This document shows positions 16,403-24,633 of a stretch of DNA of 64,000 nt, piece by piece. Position 1 is the first letter of the stretch, and every line of letters begins with the position of its first letter. Source of the stretch: JAEUJZ01 sp964460115 (lineage in GTDB: Bacteria; Myxococcota_A; Polyangia; Palsa-1104; JAEUJZ01); assembly GCA_964460115.1 (NCBI GenBank), contig CAYWPR010000007.1, positions 1-64,000 on the forward strand, in the 5' to 3' direction. A model generated the notes under the pieces. The model did no database searches. It worked only from the letters and a program-made list of their open reading frames with translations, and had not been told where the DNA came from. Made by a program: the position numbers and the translations under genes.

Positions 16403-18805
16403 ATGCCGACTCTGCTTTGCCCTAGCGAAAATCAGCTTTTGGCCTTCACCTTGGGACGCACCGACCCAGAATTGGCCAAGGACATTGCTCGGCATCTTGG
16501 AAATTGTCCAAGCTGCGAAACGGTCATGGTGGCTTGTATGCAGCAGTCCATGCATTCGATGTCGCTGCACAGCGTTCGAACTGTGGACGGGCAGCCAGAG
16601 CTACACGCGGTACAAAATCCGCATGAACGCTATCGCATCGAAAAAACACTGGGCGTTGGCGGTATGGGCATTGTCTATCTAGCACAAGATCTGCAACTGG
16701 GGCGTACGGTTGCATTGAAGTTGGTACATGCCAGTTTGTCGGGCCAAGGATTTGGCGCTCAGGCGCGTTTGCTTCGTGAAGCGCAGACGATGGCCAAACT
16801 GAATCATCCGCATATGGTTCCGGTTTATGACGTAGGTCTATTTGACGATCGGCTCTTTTTTACCATGGAATATATAGAAGGCCAGACGCTGCGCGAATTT
16901 TTGACAGAGCGCCCGACCGCTGCTTTGCAAAGAGGAGAGCGATTGGCGGTATTTGCCGCGATTGGCAGCGCAATCGCCGCCGCCCACAATGCAGGTGTCA
17001 TTCATGGCGATTTGAAGCCAGAAAACATCTTAATTCGTCATGATAAAATGGTAAAAGTAGCGGATTTTGGATTGGCCCATCTTGAAAACCAGCATCGAAC
17101 CGAAACGGATATGTCTTTGCCGCAAATTGTCGGCGGTACGCCGGCCTATATGGCGCCTGAGCAGAAATGGCAACAGGCGACCGCGCAAAGCGATCAATAC
17201 AGTTTTTGCCTGATGCTATATGAAGCAATGGCTGAAGAACGCTGGATGCCTACGGCCGTTGGCTCGGCGGCCTGGCAGAAGATTCCCAAGTTCTTAAAGC
17301 CGATTTTGCTTCGAGGTTTGGCAACACTTCCGGCGCAGCGCTATCCAAGCATGGAAAGACTACTGCTCGACTGGCCGGCGCCGGCGGTCGGTTTCAAACG
17401 ATACTGGATTTGGGGGGGGATTCTGATCCTCCTTCTGAATGTATTTGGAATTTTGGGATGGCAGCGCTACGTGCGGCAAGCGCAGCGGTGGCAGTGTCAG
17501 GCTGGGACGCGGCAGATGGCTGAGGTCTGGAATGCCAAGAGCCGACAAAAATTGGCCCAGCGTTTTTTGCACAGCGCGCTGCCTTTTGCCATGGATCTGC
17601 TGCCGCGCGTTGATCAGGCGCTAGATGCATATTTTCAAAAGTGGGCGGCGCAATTCGCGCAAATCTGTACGCTTACGGCGAGTACGCCATTCGAAACCCA
17701 GCCAAGCATGCAGCAAAAGGAGTGTTTGCAAGAGCGCTTATACGAGGCCACAAAGCTCCTGCAGCTCTTTGACAATCGCGATGACAAGCTCTTAGAGCGC
17801 TCCGTGGCCATGGTGCAGCAATTGCCCGAGCTGAACTGCCAAACTGTACTAGCGAATCAAGCGGCGGCGACTTTATCTTCAGCGCAGCGGGAGCAAATGC
17901 GAAGCTGGCGCTTGACTCTAGTCGATGTCCGCTTGTTGCGCAACGCCGGACAGTTGCGAGATGCCGAACAAAAAGTACAGCCGCTAATCGCCCAAACGGC
18001 CGCGCAGCAGCTTTTTGGCATGCAGGCGCGCGCGCTTTATTCGCTGGGGGACATTCAGACGGTTATGGGCAAGCTGCCCGCTGCCGAGCAGAGTCTGTTA
18101 CAAGCGGTCGATGTTGCAGAAGCCAACCAGGAAGACTTGGTGGCGGCGCAGGCTTGGACCGGAATGGTCCTAAACGACTGCCGCCAGCTAAAACTTGCCG
18201 AGGGATATGCGCATGCGCGTCGTGCCCAAGCGGCCATTGCGCGCCTGGGCGATCCGGAAGAGCTACTATCCGAGCTGGACAACAATATGGGATGTCTTTT
18301 GCAGCGCGAAAATCGCCATCGCGAGGCGGTGGCCAGAATCGAACAAGCGATTGCCAGGCACCGCACCAAGCATGGAGAATTATCCTTGTCCATGGCTAGC
18401 GTCTACAATAATGTAGCCTTGTCTTATTGGCGCTTGGGGCGCAAAAAGGAAGGATTGGCGGCTGCGAAGAATGGACTTGAGATCATCGAAACAGTCTTGG
18501 GTAAGCATCACCCCCAAATCGCCATTCCACTTCAGGTCATTGGAAATTTTTTGGCTGAGGATGGGGATTCCGCGGGCTCCATTCCTTACTTGTTACGGGC
18601 GCTATCTCTGCTGGAAAAGACTCCCAATCCCGGCATGCTCGGATTTGTACACTACAACTTAGGAATCTCGTATGAAGAGATTGGTCAGAAAGCAAAAGCG
18701 CTTGCCGAATATCGACAGGCGCTGAAAATCAGACAGGAACTGCTTGATCCGCAAAGTGAGGCCGTCAAAGAGGTTGAGCAAGCCATCAAAAAGCTCGAAA
18801 AATAG
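16403..18805 (+). CDS. Ser/Thr protein kinase with N-terminal zinc finger, one membrane segment and TPR repeats
   Basis: The 800-residue protein starts with an anti-sigma-like zinc-binding motif, HLGNCPSC (HxxxCxxC) near residues 31-38. The Hanks kinase domain spans about 73-330: glycine loop LGVGGMGIVYLA, VALKL Lys, HGDLKPENIL near 200, VADFGLAHL near 220 and GGTPAYMAPEQ. A hydrophobic segment (YWIWGGILILLLNVFGIL, about 333-352) puts the C-terminal 440 residues outside the cytoplasm. That part contains several TPR units, for instance the NNMGCLLQRENRHREAV and YNNVALSYWRLGRKKEG units. The divergent sigma factor is the likely client: an external signal through the TPRs could alter kinase or zinc-finger binding to it. 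The start has no usable Shine-Dalgarno. Confidence 0.9.
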   Translation: MPTLLCPSENQLLAFTLGRTDPELAKDIARHLGNCPSCETVMVACMQQSMHSMSLHSVRTVDGQPELHAVQNPHERYRIEKTLGVGGMGIVYLAQDLQLGRTVALKLVHASLSGQGFGAQARLLREAQTMAKLNHPHMVPVYDVGLFDDRLFFTMEYIEGQTLREFLTERPTAALQRGERLAVFAAIGSAIAAAHNAGVIHGDLKPENILIRHDKMVKVADFGLAHLENQHRTETDMSLPQIVGGTPAYMAPEQKWQQATAQSDQYSFCLMLYEAMAEERWMPTAVGSAAWQKIPKFLKPILLRGLATLPAQRYPSMERLLLDWPAPAVGFKRYWIWGGILILLLNVFGILGWQRYVRQAQRWQCQAGTRQMAEVWNAKSRQKLAQRFLHSALPFAMDLLPRVDQALDAYFQKWAAQFAQICTLTASTPFETQPSMQQKECLQERLYEATKLLQLFDNRDDKLLERSVAMVQQLPELNCQTVLANQAAATLSSAQREQMRSWRLTLVDVRLLRNAGQLRDAEQKVQPLIAQTAAQQLFGMQARALYSLGDIQTVMGKLPAAEQSLLQAVDVAEANQEDLVAAQAWTGMVLNDCRQLKLAEGYAHARRAQAAIARLGDPEELLSELDNNMGCLLQRENRHREAVARIEQAIARHRTKHGELSLSMASVYNNVALSYWRLGRKKEGLAAAKNGLEIIETVLGKHHPQIAIPLQVIGNFLAEDGDSAGSIPYLLRALSLLEKTPNPGMLGFVHYNLGISYEEIGQKAKALAEYRQALKIRQELLDPQSEAVKEVEQAIKKLEK

Positions 18806-18834
18806 TTGCGACGCGGTCCTTTTGCAACGCGCTG

Positions 18835-19461
18835 CTATCCTTCGATTGCTTTTTTCGTCTCGCAGTAGCTCGCGCCTTTTTCGGCTTGCGCGCTAAGCTG
18901 GCGAATCAGCTCGATGAATGGTCCAGAGTCTGTAGGGCCGGCGAACTTTTTGAACAAGTAGCCGCGGTAGACGACGGCCAAGGAACCCTGATTGCTTTGA
19001 AAGTAAGGTATGCGCGTTTTTCCCGGACACTTGTTTGAAGTGCCGCTCTTGGTCATGCACTCGCCCTTATCCTGAAGAAAAATCGTCTTGGGATACTTGG
19101 CGATTTTGGCGCGCAGCGCCTTATCGATGGCCCAGCCGGGAACAAACCAGCCTTCCTTGTAGTCGATGATGGGGAAGCCGGCCCACATCTCGCCAAGGCG
19201 CGTGTTTTTGCCGATGATCGGGTCGCGCTCAAGCGCTACGCGAAGGTTGTCGAGTACGCTTCCGGATTTATAGCCCTGATAAAAAACCAGCACCACCGGA
19301 GCTTTGGTCACTGACTTCACTCCGTCGAAAACTCGTCCTTCTACGTCTTGCAGCGTAAAGCGGAAGGCTTCGCCGCCGCATGCCGCTTCGTCATCGGCGC
19401 GCGCTGCGGAACCGGCCAAACTAAGGGCGAGGGCCAAAGTTGAAACCAGGGTAGGGGACAT
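18835..19461 (-). CDS. Exported thioredoxin-fold-like protein, function unknown
   Basis: The 208-residue protein has a cleavable signal peptide (LVSTLALALSLAGSAARAD). The mature part starts FRFTLQDVEGRVFDGVKS, then KAPVVLVFYQG, which resembles the first strands of peroxiredoxin/thioredoxin-like folds such as YtfJ. No CxxC active site is present at the usual position; the four cysteines seen are scattered (ACGG, GECM, NKCPG, YCETK) and may form structural disulfides. It is probably periplasmic. GGAGG lies five bases before ATG 19461. It is convergent with the TPR kinase 29 bases away. The fold assignment is tentative and no substrate can be named. Confidence 0.55.
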   Translation of the reverse strand: MSPTLVSTLALALSLAGSAARADDEAACGGEAFRFTLQDVEGRVFDGVKSVTKAPVVLVFYQGYKSGSVLDNLRVALERDPIIGKNTRLGEMWAGFPIIDYKEGWFVPGWAIDKALRAKIAKYPKTIFLQDKGECMTKSGTSNKCPGKTRIPYFQSNQGSLAVVYRGYLFKKFAGPTDSGPFIELIRQLSAQAEKGASYCETKKAIEG

Positions 19462-19486
19462 GACTACCTCCGCGGAAGCACCCTAC

Positions 19487-19501
19487 AGGATAGCATATCC
19501 T
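19487..19501. promoter_or_regulatory. 15-bp palindrome overlapping a likely promoter
   Basis: AGGATA-gca-TATCCT has perfect 6-base arms, 26-40 bases before ATG 19461. The minus-strand reading contains TATGCT, a plausible -10, so a bound regulator would block the promoter. Confidence 0.35.
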
Positions 19502-19664
19502 CCTTGACATTGCTCGCGCGTCCTACAAAGAAATACACGCTTGCATTCGCAAGGCTGCGCAATATCTCAAGAGCTGCGCGACCTCCTGAACCAAGGTTTG
19601 GCGATGCATTGACGTCGCTTTTTTTGCGCTGAAACGCCTTGCGTCAAACCTTCGAATCGCCGCT

Positions 19665-20168
19665 TTAGACTGCTTCCCGTTCCGTTTGTGCCTCGGCGGC
19701 TCGGCGTAGCGACGCTTCCCTGGGCATTGCGCTTAGCATCGCCAATGCCGAGACTGCGGCAAAGGGAATGATTTTCATCGGCGTATGTCCCAAAAAGACC
19801 AAAACCAGACCATAAATCGTCACAGACTCATACAGCGCCAGTCGTAAAATGCTGGGCACGGTAGCGATCTCGGCCAATTTGGAAATAGGAATGGAACTAG
19901 GCGTCTCGGCCGTTTCGACCAGTTTGCGCCGCAGGGTCTGCACAAAGATCCGCTGCGGCAGAAATGCGGCGACGCCAAGGCTCATGATTGAAAGCAGCGC
20001 AAAAATGATTTCGAATTGGCGAATCTGCTCAGGATTTAGCGGCGACGGATCGGGAAAGGGCACAAAGAATGATACGCCGACATAAATCGCAACCGTTCCT
20101 AAAAGCGCCCCCCAGATAATCTGTAGCGACAGGAGCTTCGACGCCGGCTGCGCAGAACTTTGTTCCAT
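19665..20168 (-). CDS. Small polytopic membrane protein, function unknown
   Basis: The 167-residue protein has four hydrophobic segments: LLSLQIIWGALLGTVAIYVG (about 13-32), IIFALLSIMSLGVAAFL (about 53-70), ILRLALYESVTIYGLVLVFL (about 106-126) and IIPFAAVSALAMLSAM (about 132-148). A charged cytoplasmic-type loop of about 35 residues (RKLVETAETPSSIPISKLAE) separates the second and third. It belongs to no family I recognise with confidence, although pairs of helices like these occur in small unassigned inner-membrane proteins. It is an isolated gene: 203 bases separate it from the exported protein gene downstream, and about 450 bases without a gene lie upstream. Confidence 0.65.
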   Translation of the reverse strand: MEQSSAQPASKLLSLQIIWGALLGTVAIYVGVSFFVPFPDPSPLNPEQIRQFEIIFALLSIMSLGVAAFLPQRIFVQTLRRKLVETAETPSSIPISKLAEIATVPSILRLALYESVTIYGLVLVFLGHTPMKIIPFAAVSALAMLSAMPREASLRRAAEAQTEREAV

Positions 20169-20616
20169 ATCTCAGCATATCACGAAACTTCTGCGCCGGC
20201 CAGCCAGGCCAGCCAGGTGTACTTTCTTGGCCGCGATACGCGCGGCGCTAACTTTTACGACTGCTACCGCAAGTGGCGCTGCAGTAGGTGTCAGACCGCG
20301 ATGTAGTGGCTGCAAAATCTGCACGACTGCTTGCGGAATTCGCACGACTCTGGCGTTGCGCAGCAAACTCCTATTTGCTGCGATTTTGTGATCGCACCGT
20401 CGCAGATCTAAGGATGCGAGACTGAATGGGCAGGCGCCGCCCAACCCCTTTTTCTGCACTCTTCCTCTATTTCGAACGCGGCACGAAGCTTGCGGAGGAT
20501 TTCGATCATCCATTTCAAAATGGAAAGAAACGCGAGTTTCCGCTTCCTACAGAACTCACTTTTTCACGGATGTGGCTGTTATGTGCGCAATTGCATATGC
20601 AAAAAGGAGAACGACC
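20169..20616. other. Gene-poor 450-base interval
   Basis: No convincing gene is seen. A minus-strand reading frame of 113 codons (20172-20513) is Arg/Ala-rich and has no domain or ribosome site. A short direct duplication of GCCAGCCAG lies at about 20201-20216. A perfect 12-base palindrome TTGCATATGCAA sits at 20591-20602, directly before the AAAGGAG ribosome site of the next gene. Confidence 0.5.
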
Positions 20617-21384
20617 ATGAAGACCAAACTATGGACGCGCTGGATGGGAATTTGTCTGTTTAGTCTAAGCGTTGGCTGCGGCAGCGCCGACAGCAGCACC
20701 CAAGAGGTCTCGGCATCCGTGCTGGCTGCGGTCGGCGGTGACGTAAGCGGCGAGCAGCTGGCGCTGCCAGATGGAGACGGCGCGGGGGCCAAAGACAAGC
20801 CGGGGCGATGCGCAGTATCAGAGCTCGATCATTTGAAGGAATTGCTCGATCTATCCTCCGATCAAGTCACGCAAATTCAGCCGATTCTGGATGCCACGCG
20901 CACGGCCTTGCAGAACATTCGCGAACAAGTCAAAGCCGGTACTCTTAGCCACGCCGATGCGCAGGCCCAGGTCAAGGCGCTTCATGATCAGCAGCGGACG
21001 CAGATACTGGCTCTTTTGACGCCGGAGCAGCAGTCCAAGTGGACGCAAATGCGCGACCATCATCGCGGTCCTTTTGACATCGCCGGACTTGCCAAAGTAC
21101 TAGGGCTTAGCGCCGAGCAAAGTAGCCAAATAGAAACACTGTCGAGTGCCGCGCAGACTAAGATCAACGATGTGCATGCGCAAGTCGAAGCCGGCTCTCT
21201 GTCCAAAGACGATGCGCACAATCAGATCGAGCAGATTCTTAGTGACACGAAAAATGCGATTTCTGCCGTGCTGACGTCCGCGCAGCAGTCGCAGCTCGAG
21301 CAGATCCTTGCACACAGCGGACCCGGAGCAGGAGGACCGCCTCGCGGACCTGGCCCCGGTGCTCCGCCGCCCCCCAAGAAATAA
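20617..21384 (+). CDS. Lipoprotein with two Spy/CpxP-like repeats
   Basis: The 255-residue protein starts at ATG 20617 after AAAGGAG; an in-frame ATG at 20572 would bury the signal. LFSLSVGCGS is a signal peptide with lipobox (SVGC). Two tandem units of about 75 residues follow. Each has an LxxxQ(S/V)xQIxxL helix, a (V)EAGSLSKDDA or VKAGTLSHADA turn, and an LTxxQQSxLEQ or LTPEQQSKWTQM helix. LTxxQ motifs of this kind mark Spy/CpxP-family periplasmic proteins, which act as chaperones or as inhibitors of envelope-stress sensors. The C-terminus is a Gly/Pro-rich tail ending in lysines. It is likely anchored in the envelope and convergent with the FHA gene. Confidence 0.7.
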   Translation: MKTKLWTRWMGICLFSLSVGCGSADSSTQEVSASVLAAVGGDVSGEQLALPDGDGAGAKDKPGRCAVSELDHLKELLDLSSDQVTQIQPILDATRTALQNIREQVKAGTLSHADAQAQVKALHDQQRTQILALLTPEQQSKWTQMRDHHRGPFDIAGLAKVLGLSAEQSSQIETLSSAAQTKINDVHAQVEAGSLSKDDAHNQIEQILSDTKNAISAVLTSAQQSQLEQILAHSGPGAGGPPRGPGPGAPPPPKK

Positions 21385-21386
21385 AC

Positions 21387-22142
21387 CTACTCTGCGCGCA
21401 CGCTTTCTTCGTCGCTATCAGCCGGACCATCGTGCAGGCCGATGCCCAGTCCCAAGCCGCAGGACACAAGCAGAAGCAGCACAATAAGGACAATTTGCCG
21501 CTGATATTGTCGGCGCTGGCGCAGTACGGATGGGTCGACCGCCTCCGGTTCTACGCGCGGGCGCGTGACCTCTTGCCGAGCTTCAGGTTCGAGCGCCGGC
21601 GGCTGGCGCTTGGCACTTTCGACGCTTGATTCGGCGCGAGGCTTCTTTGCAATGTGTGGGGCGGTCGCGTGGATCGCAGGCGCAAAAGTAGCTGCTTCCT
21701 GAACCTGTGCCGGCGGTGCCGTGCGGGTGATTACTGTAGGCGCATCGGGACGTGGCGGCGCCGTATGTACCGCTGCGGGCGCAGGTTTAAGCGCCAGCCA
21801 GGGTCCCCCCTCGCCGCCCAGCAAAAAGCGCTCTTCTGGATGCAGCCGGACTTCGCCCCGTACAGCGGTTCCGTCGGCGCGAAACGTGCCGTTGGCGCTG
21901 TTTAAGTCGGTAAGATAGATGCCGTCCATGCGCACTTCGATGCGGGCGTGGGTGCGGCCCACCACCCGATCCCGTTCCGGATCGAAGCGAACGTTGCAGA
22001 TCTGCTCGCGCCCAAGCAGCAAGGCACCTGGCGCTGCGGGCAGCGCAAAACGCTGGCCGGCCAGACTGCCAGTCTCGATCATCAGATACCCGGTAGCGGG
22101 CGTAGGTGGAACGATGAGCGGCGAAAGCGTGATGTCCGACAT
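21387..22142 (-). CDS. FHA-domain membrane protein next to the T6SS cluster
   Basis: The protein has 251 residues from ATG 22142; GTG 22154 is an alternative, and a longer frame to 22385 has no support. The FHA domain occupies about 20-110: LLLGREQICNVRFDPERDRVVGRTHARIEV and LTDLNSANGTF are the phosphothreonine-binding Gly-Arg, Ser/Thr-His and Asn-Gly positions, split across two loops. A Pro/Ala/Thr-rich linker leads to a hydrophobic helix (IVLIVLLLLVSCGLGLGIGL) close to the C-terminus. FHA proteins often switch T6SS assembly on in response to a threonine kinase, and this gene diverges from tssA with 127 bases between, so a regulatory role for the T6SS is plausible. No cognate T6SS kinase is in the cluster. 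Confidence 0.8.
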   Translation of the reverse strand: MSDITLSPLIVPPTPATGYLMIETGSLAGQRFALPAAPGALLLGREQICNVRFDPERDRVVGRTHARIEVRMDGIYLTDLNSANGTFRADGTAVRGEVRLHPEERFLLGGEGGPWLALKPAPAAVHTAPPRPDAPTVITRTAPPAQVQEAATFAPAIHATAPHIAKKPRAESSVESAKRQPPALEPEARQEVTRPRVEPEAVDPSVLRQRRQYQRQIVLIVLLLLVSCGLGLGIGLHDGPADSDEESVRAE

Positions 22143-22269
22143 GCCGATTTCCACTGACTCTTCTAGCAGAATTGGCGCAAAAAATTGAGATTTCTTGTTT
22201 CGGCCCGAGCCAGCCGCTTTTTTTTCGCGTGCTATAAAGCCGGCTTCAGAAACCGCTAGGAAAAATAAG

Positions 22270-23943
22270 ATGTCTGCCGATGAAATGCTGCTCGCGCTGC
22301 CTTTGTCGCAGCTTGGCCGCGCCGCAGTCGCCGCCCCCGACCCAAGCGATAGCGACCCTTTGTTGCAGGAATTTGGTGCCGCCATTGCGCCCTACAGCAC
22401 GGATCGGGCGAATGTAGATTGGTCGCTGGTTCAGCGCCTGGGCACGGCGCTCGGGGCCGAGCGCTGCGATTTAAAAATCTATGGCTATCTGTGCCTGGCG
22501 GTTTTTGCCGGCAGCGATGCCGAGGATTCGCCCTATTTGCCTTTGGGGGCGGTGCTGCACTCCTTGGGAGATGTCATTGAACACGGATGGGCGCGCTGTA
22601 CGCCGCGCAGCGATACTCGCCGGCAGGCGCAGCTCAAGTGGTTGTCCGAAGAGCTGGCCGGCATGGTGAAATCGCGCCCACCAAAGCCGGCGCAGTCCGC
22701 GGCATTTATGGCTTGTCTGCGCGCTGCAGAGCAAAGCGCCGCGCTTGCTGGCGCCGCCCTTAATCTTGGCTACGCACTTTTGCGTGAGCTGCGCGAAGCG
22801 CTTTCTGAGCATCAGCGAAATTTGCCGGCCGCTTCGCTGCCCGCCGCCGCGCCAGCTTCGGCGAAGGCGTCTGTTTCGCCTCCGCCTATTTCGCCGGCGG
22901 TGGTTCCTGCTGCTGTCGCGCCCGCTGCTGCTGCGCCCGCTCTTGCCGCGCCCGTAGCTGCCGCCGTTTTCCCAGTTTCCGCTGCTGCGCCCCCGGCGAC
23001 AGCGACAGCGCCGCCAGACACTGCGCAGTTATCGACCGAAACCATCGCCGACGGGCTTGCCGGGTTGGTTGTGCAACTGGTCGAGCGCTTGCGAACCGAA
23101 GCCCCGCTGGATCCGGCGGCTTTTTGGCTGCTGCGGACGCTGCGCTGGGCCAATCACGATCTTTTGCGCGCCGAACGGCTGGCTGAAGTGCAAAGCAACA
23201 AAGGCCGCACGCAGATTCCCTTGCCGCACGGACATACTCGGCTGAGCAAGGATTTGCCCCGTCGCCTTGGCGAAGGTGCCAGCGCCGCCGCGGCAGTGAT
23301 TGCAGAATGCGAAGAACTGTTTGCCGCAAATCCTTTGTGGCTGGACTTGCAGCGCTACGTCGCCGAAGGGCTGCAGGCGCTACAGGCGGAAGCGGCGCTT
23401 GCGGTCGTAAAAAGCCAAGTGCAGCTGCTTTTGCATTGCTGTCCGCAGATTGGCGAGCTGCGCTTTGCGGATCGCGATGGAACTCCGTTTGCCGATGCGC
23501 AGACTTTGAGCTGGCTCGCGACTCTGCAAACGCCAACTGCGGCGGGCGATTTACCAGGGCCGCCACAGCCACCATTTGGCGCTGCGGCGGATCTGCTGCC
23601 CGAAGGGCTTTTGCCGGGGGTGCAGTTTCTGCAAAAACAACTGGCCCAGGCGCCGTCGGGGATTTTGCGCTTTGAGCTTCGCCTGCGCCTTTCTGAGCTG
23701 CTTTTGGCCCACAATCGCAGCGATATTGCCATGCCCTGTGTAGAGCTGCTTTTGGAAGCCATTGAAGCGCATCGCTTGGCGGATTGGCAGCCCGAACTGT
23801 GCAACAAGGCGCTGCGCTTGGCGGTAAAGACCGCGCGCGCCGCTGAACTTTCCGCCGCGCGTCGAGCATTGCTGTGGAGCCGGTTGTGTCAGCTCATGCC
23901 CACCGCGGCCTTGGAAATGGAGCCGGAAATTTTGCCTCCGTAA
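22270..23943 (+). CDS. tssA: T6SS protein TssA (ImpA/VasJ type)
   Basis: The protein has 557 residues from ATG 22270, with AGGA nine bases upstream. The ImpA-like N-terminal domain is clear: FGAAIAPYSTDRANVDWSL, CDLKIYGYLCLAVFAG and RRQAQLKWLSEELAG. An Ala/Pro-rich linker of about 80 residues follows, then a VasJ-like C-terminal domain with FELRLRLSELLLAHNRSDIA and LLEAIEAHRLADWQPELC. TssA proteins cap and coordinate polymerisation of the TssB-TssC sheath and Hcp tube. It heads the cluster; a hairpin with T-run separates it from tssB, so its expression could be uncoupled from the rest. Confidence 0.85.
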   Translation: MSADEMLLALPLSQLGRAAVAAPDPSDSDPLLQEFGAAIAPYSTDRANVDWSLVQRLGTALGAERCDLKIYGYLCLAVFAGSDAEDSPYLPLGAVLHSLGDVIEHGWARCTPRSDTRRQAQLKWLSEELAGMVKSRPPKPAQSAAFMACLRAAEQSAALAGAALNLGYALLRELREALSEHQRNLPAASLPAAAPASAKASVSPPPISPAVVPAAVAPAAAAPALAAPVAAAVFPVSAAAPPATATAPPDTAQLSTETIADGLAGLVVQLVERLRTEAPLDPAAFWLLRTLRWANHDLLRAERLAEVQSNKGRTQIPLPHGHTRLSKDLPRRLGEGASAAAAVIAECEELFAANPLWLDLQRYVAEGLQALQAEAALAVVKSQVQLLLHCCPQIGELRFADRDGTPFADAQTLSWLATLQTPTAAGDLPGPPQPPFGAAADLLPEGLLPGVQFLQKQLAQAPSGILRFELRLRLSELLLAHNRSDIAMPCVELLLEAIEAHRLADWQPELCNKALRLAVKTARAAELSAARRALLWSRLCQLMPTAALEMEPEILPP

Positions 23944-23990
23944 ATGGCAAAGAGCGTTGTGAAATCGAGAAGATGAACTTGCAATTGTCT

Positions 23991-24040
23991 AACCGCTTTG
24001 CTACGCACTCCATTTGAGTCATTTCAGCAAGCGGTTTTTT
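23991..24040 (+). terminator. Intrinsic terminator or attenuator between tssA and tssB
   Basis: AACCGCTTTGCT (23991-24002) pairs with AGCAAGCGGTT (24026-24036) with one bulged base and a loop of about 23 bases, followed by six T (24035-24040). The T-run ends 14 bases before the tssB ATG, so the hairpin could also gate tssB translation. Confidence 0.6.
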
Positions 24041-24054
24041 GGAGGCAAGAGTCC

Positions 24055-24558
24055 ATGGCAGCTACTCCAGGTAAAGACGGTGCCGTTGCTCCGCAAGAGC
24101 GCATCAATATCAAATACAAAACCGAAACCGGGGGCGCTGTAGAAGAAGTCGAACTGCCCCTGCGCTTGCTCGTAACCGGCGATTTTACCGGCCGGCCAGA
24201 CGCCACGCCGATTGAAGAACGCAAGCCCATCAACGTCGACAAGAACAACTTTGATGAAGTGCTGAGCAGCCAGCGCGTCGGTCTGAAATTGCAGGTCGAT
24301 AACACGCTTTCGAGCAAAGCTGGCGAGCAGCTTGGCGTGGACCTGCACTTTAACAGCATGAAGGATTTTGAGCCCGAATCTGTGGCCCAGCAGGTTCCCG
24401 AACTGCGCGAGCTTTTGGAGCTGCGCGAAGCACTGACCGAGCTAAAAGGTCCGCTGTCGCAAAACGCCGAGTTTCGCAAGCGCTTGCAAAAACTTCTCGA
24501 CGACGAAAACGAGCGCGGCAGCATTCTGGATGAAATTGGCATGGGTTCTGGCCAATAA
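24055..24558 (+). CDS. tssB: T6SS sheath small subunit TssB
   Basis: This 167-residue protein is the VipA/TssB family. RINIKYKTETGGAVEEVELP and LRLLVTGDFTGRPD are the conserved N-terminal strands, followed by the ERKPINVDKNNFDEVLSS signature and a helical C-terminus (LRELLELREALTELKGPL, then KRLQKLLDDE). TssB and TssC together form the contractile sheath that drives the Hcp tube out of the cell. ATG 24055 follows a GGAGG about ten bases upstream; a frame extension back to 23998 would run through the hairpin and is unlikely. tssC starts 75 bases downstream. Confidence 0.95.
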   Translation: MAATPGKDGAVAPQERINIKYKTETGGAVEEVELPLRLLVTGDFTGRPDATPIEERKPINVDKNNFDEVLSSQRVGLKLQVDNTLSSKAGEQLGVDLHFNSMKDFEPESVAQQVPELRELLELREALTELKGPLSQNAEFRKRLQKLLDDENERGSILDEIGMGSGQ

Positions 24559-24633
24559 GCCAGTTTCCCGGCGGCTTGAGCAAAACGCATTTTGTAAGGC
24601 CATACGCCCAGTTTAGGAAACCAAGGAGAAGCA

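Noticed and set aside
20172..20513. 113-codon minus-strand frame in the gene-poor interval
   Set aside because: The composition is basic and Ala-rich, there is no ribosome site, and the length is within chance for this GC content.
22886..23869. 327-codon open frame on the minus strand inside tssA
   Set aside because: It is antisense to a well-supported TssA, is Arg/Ala/Pro-rich without domains, and has no ribosome site. Long antisense frames are expected from GC-rich third codon positions.
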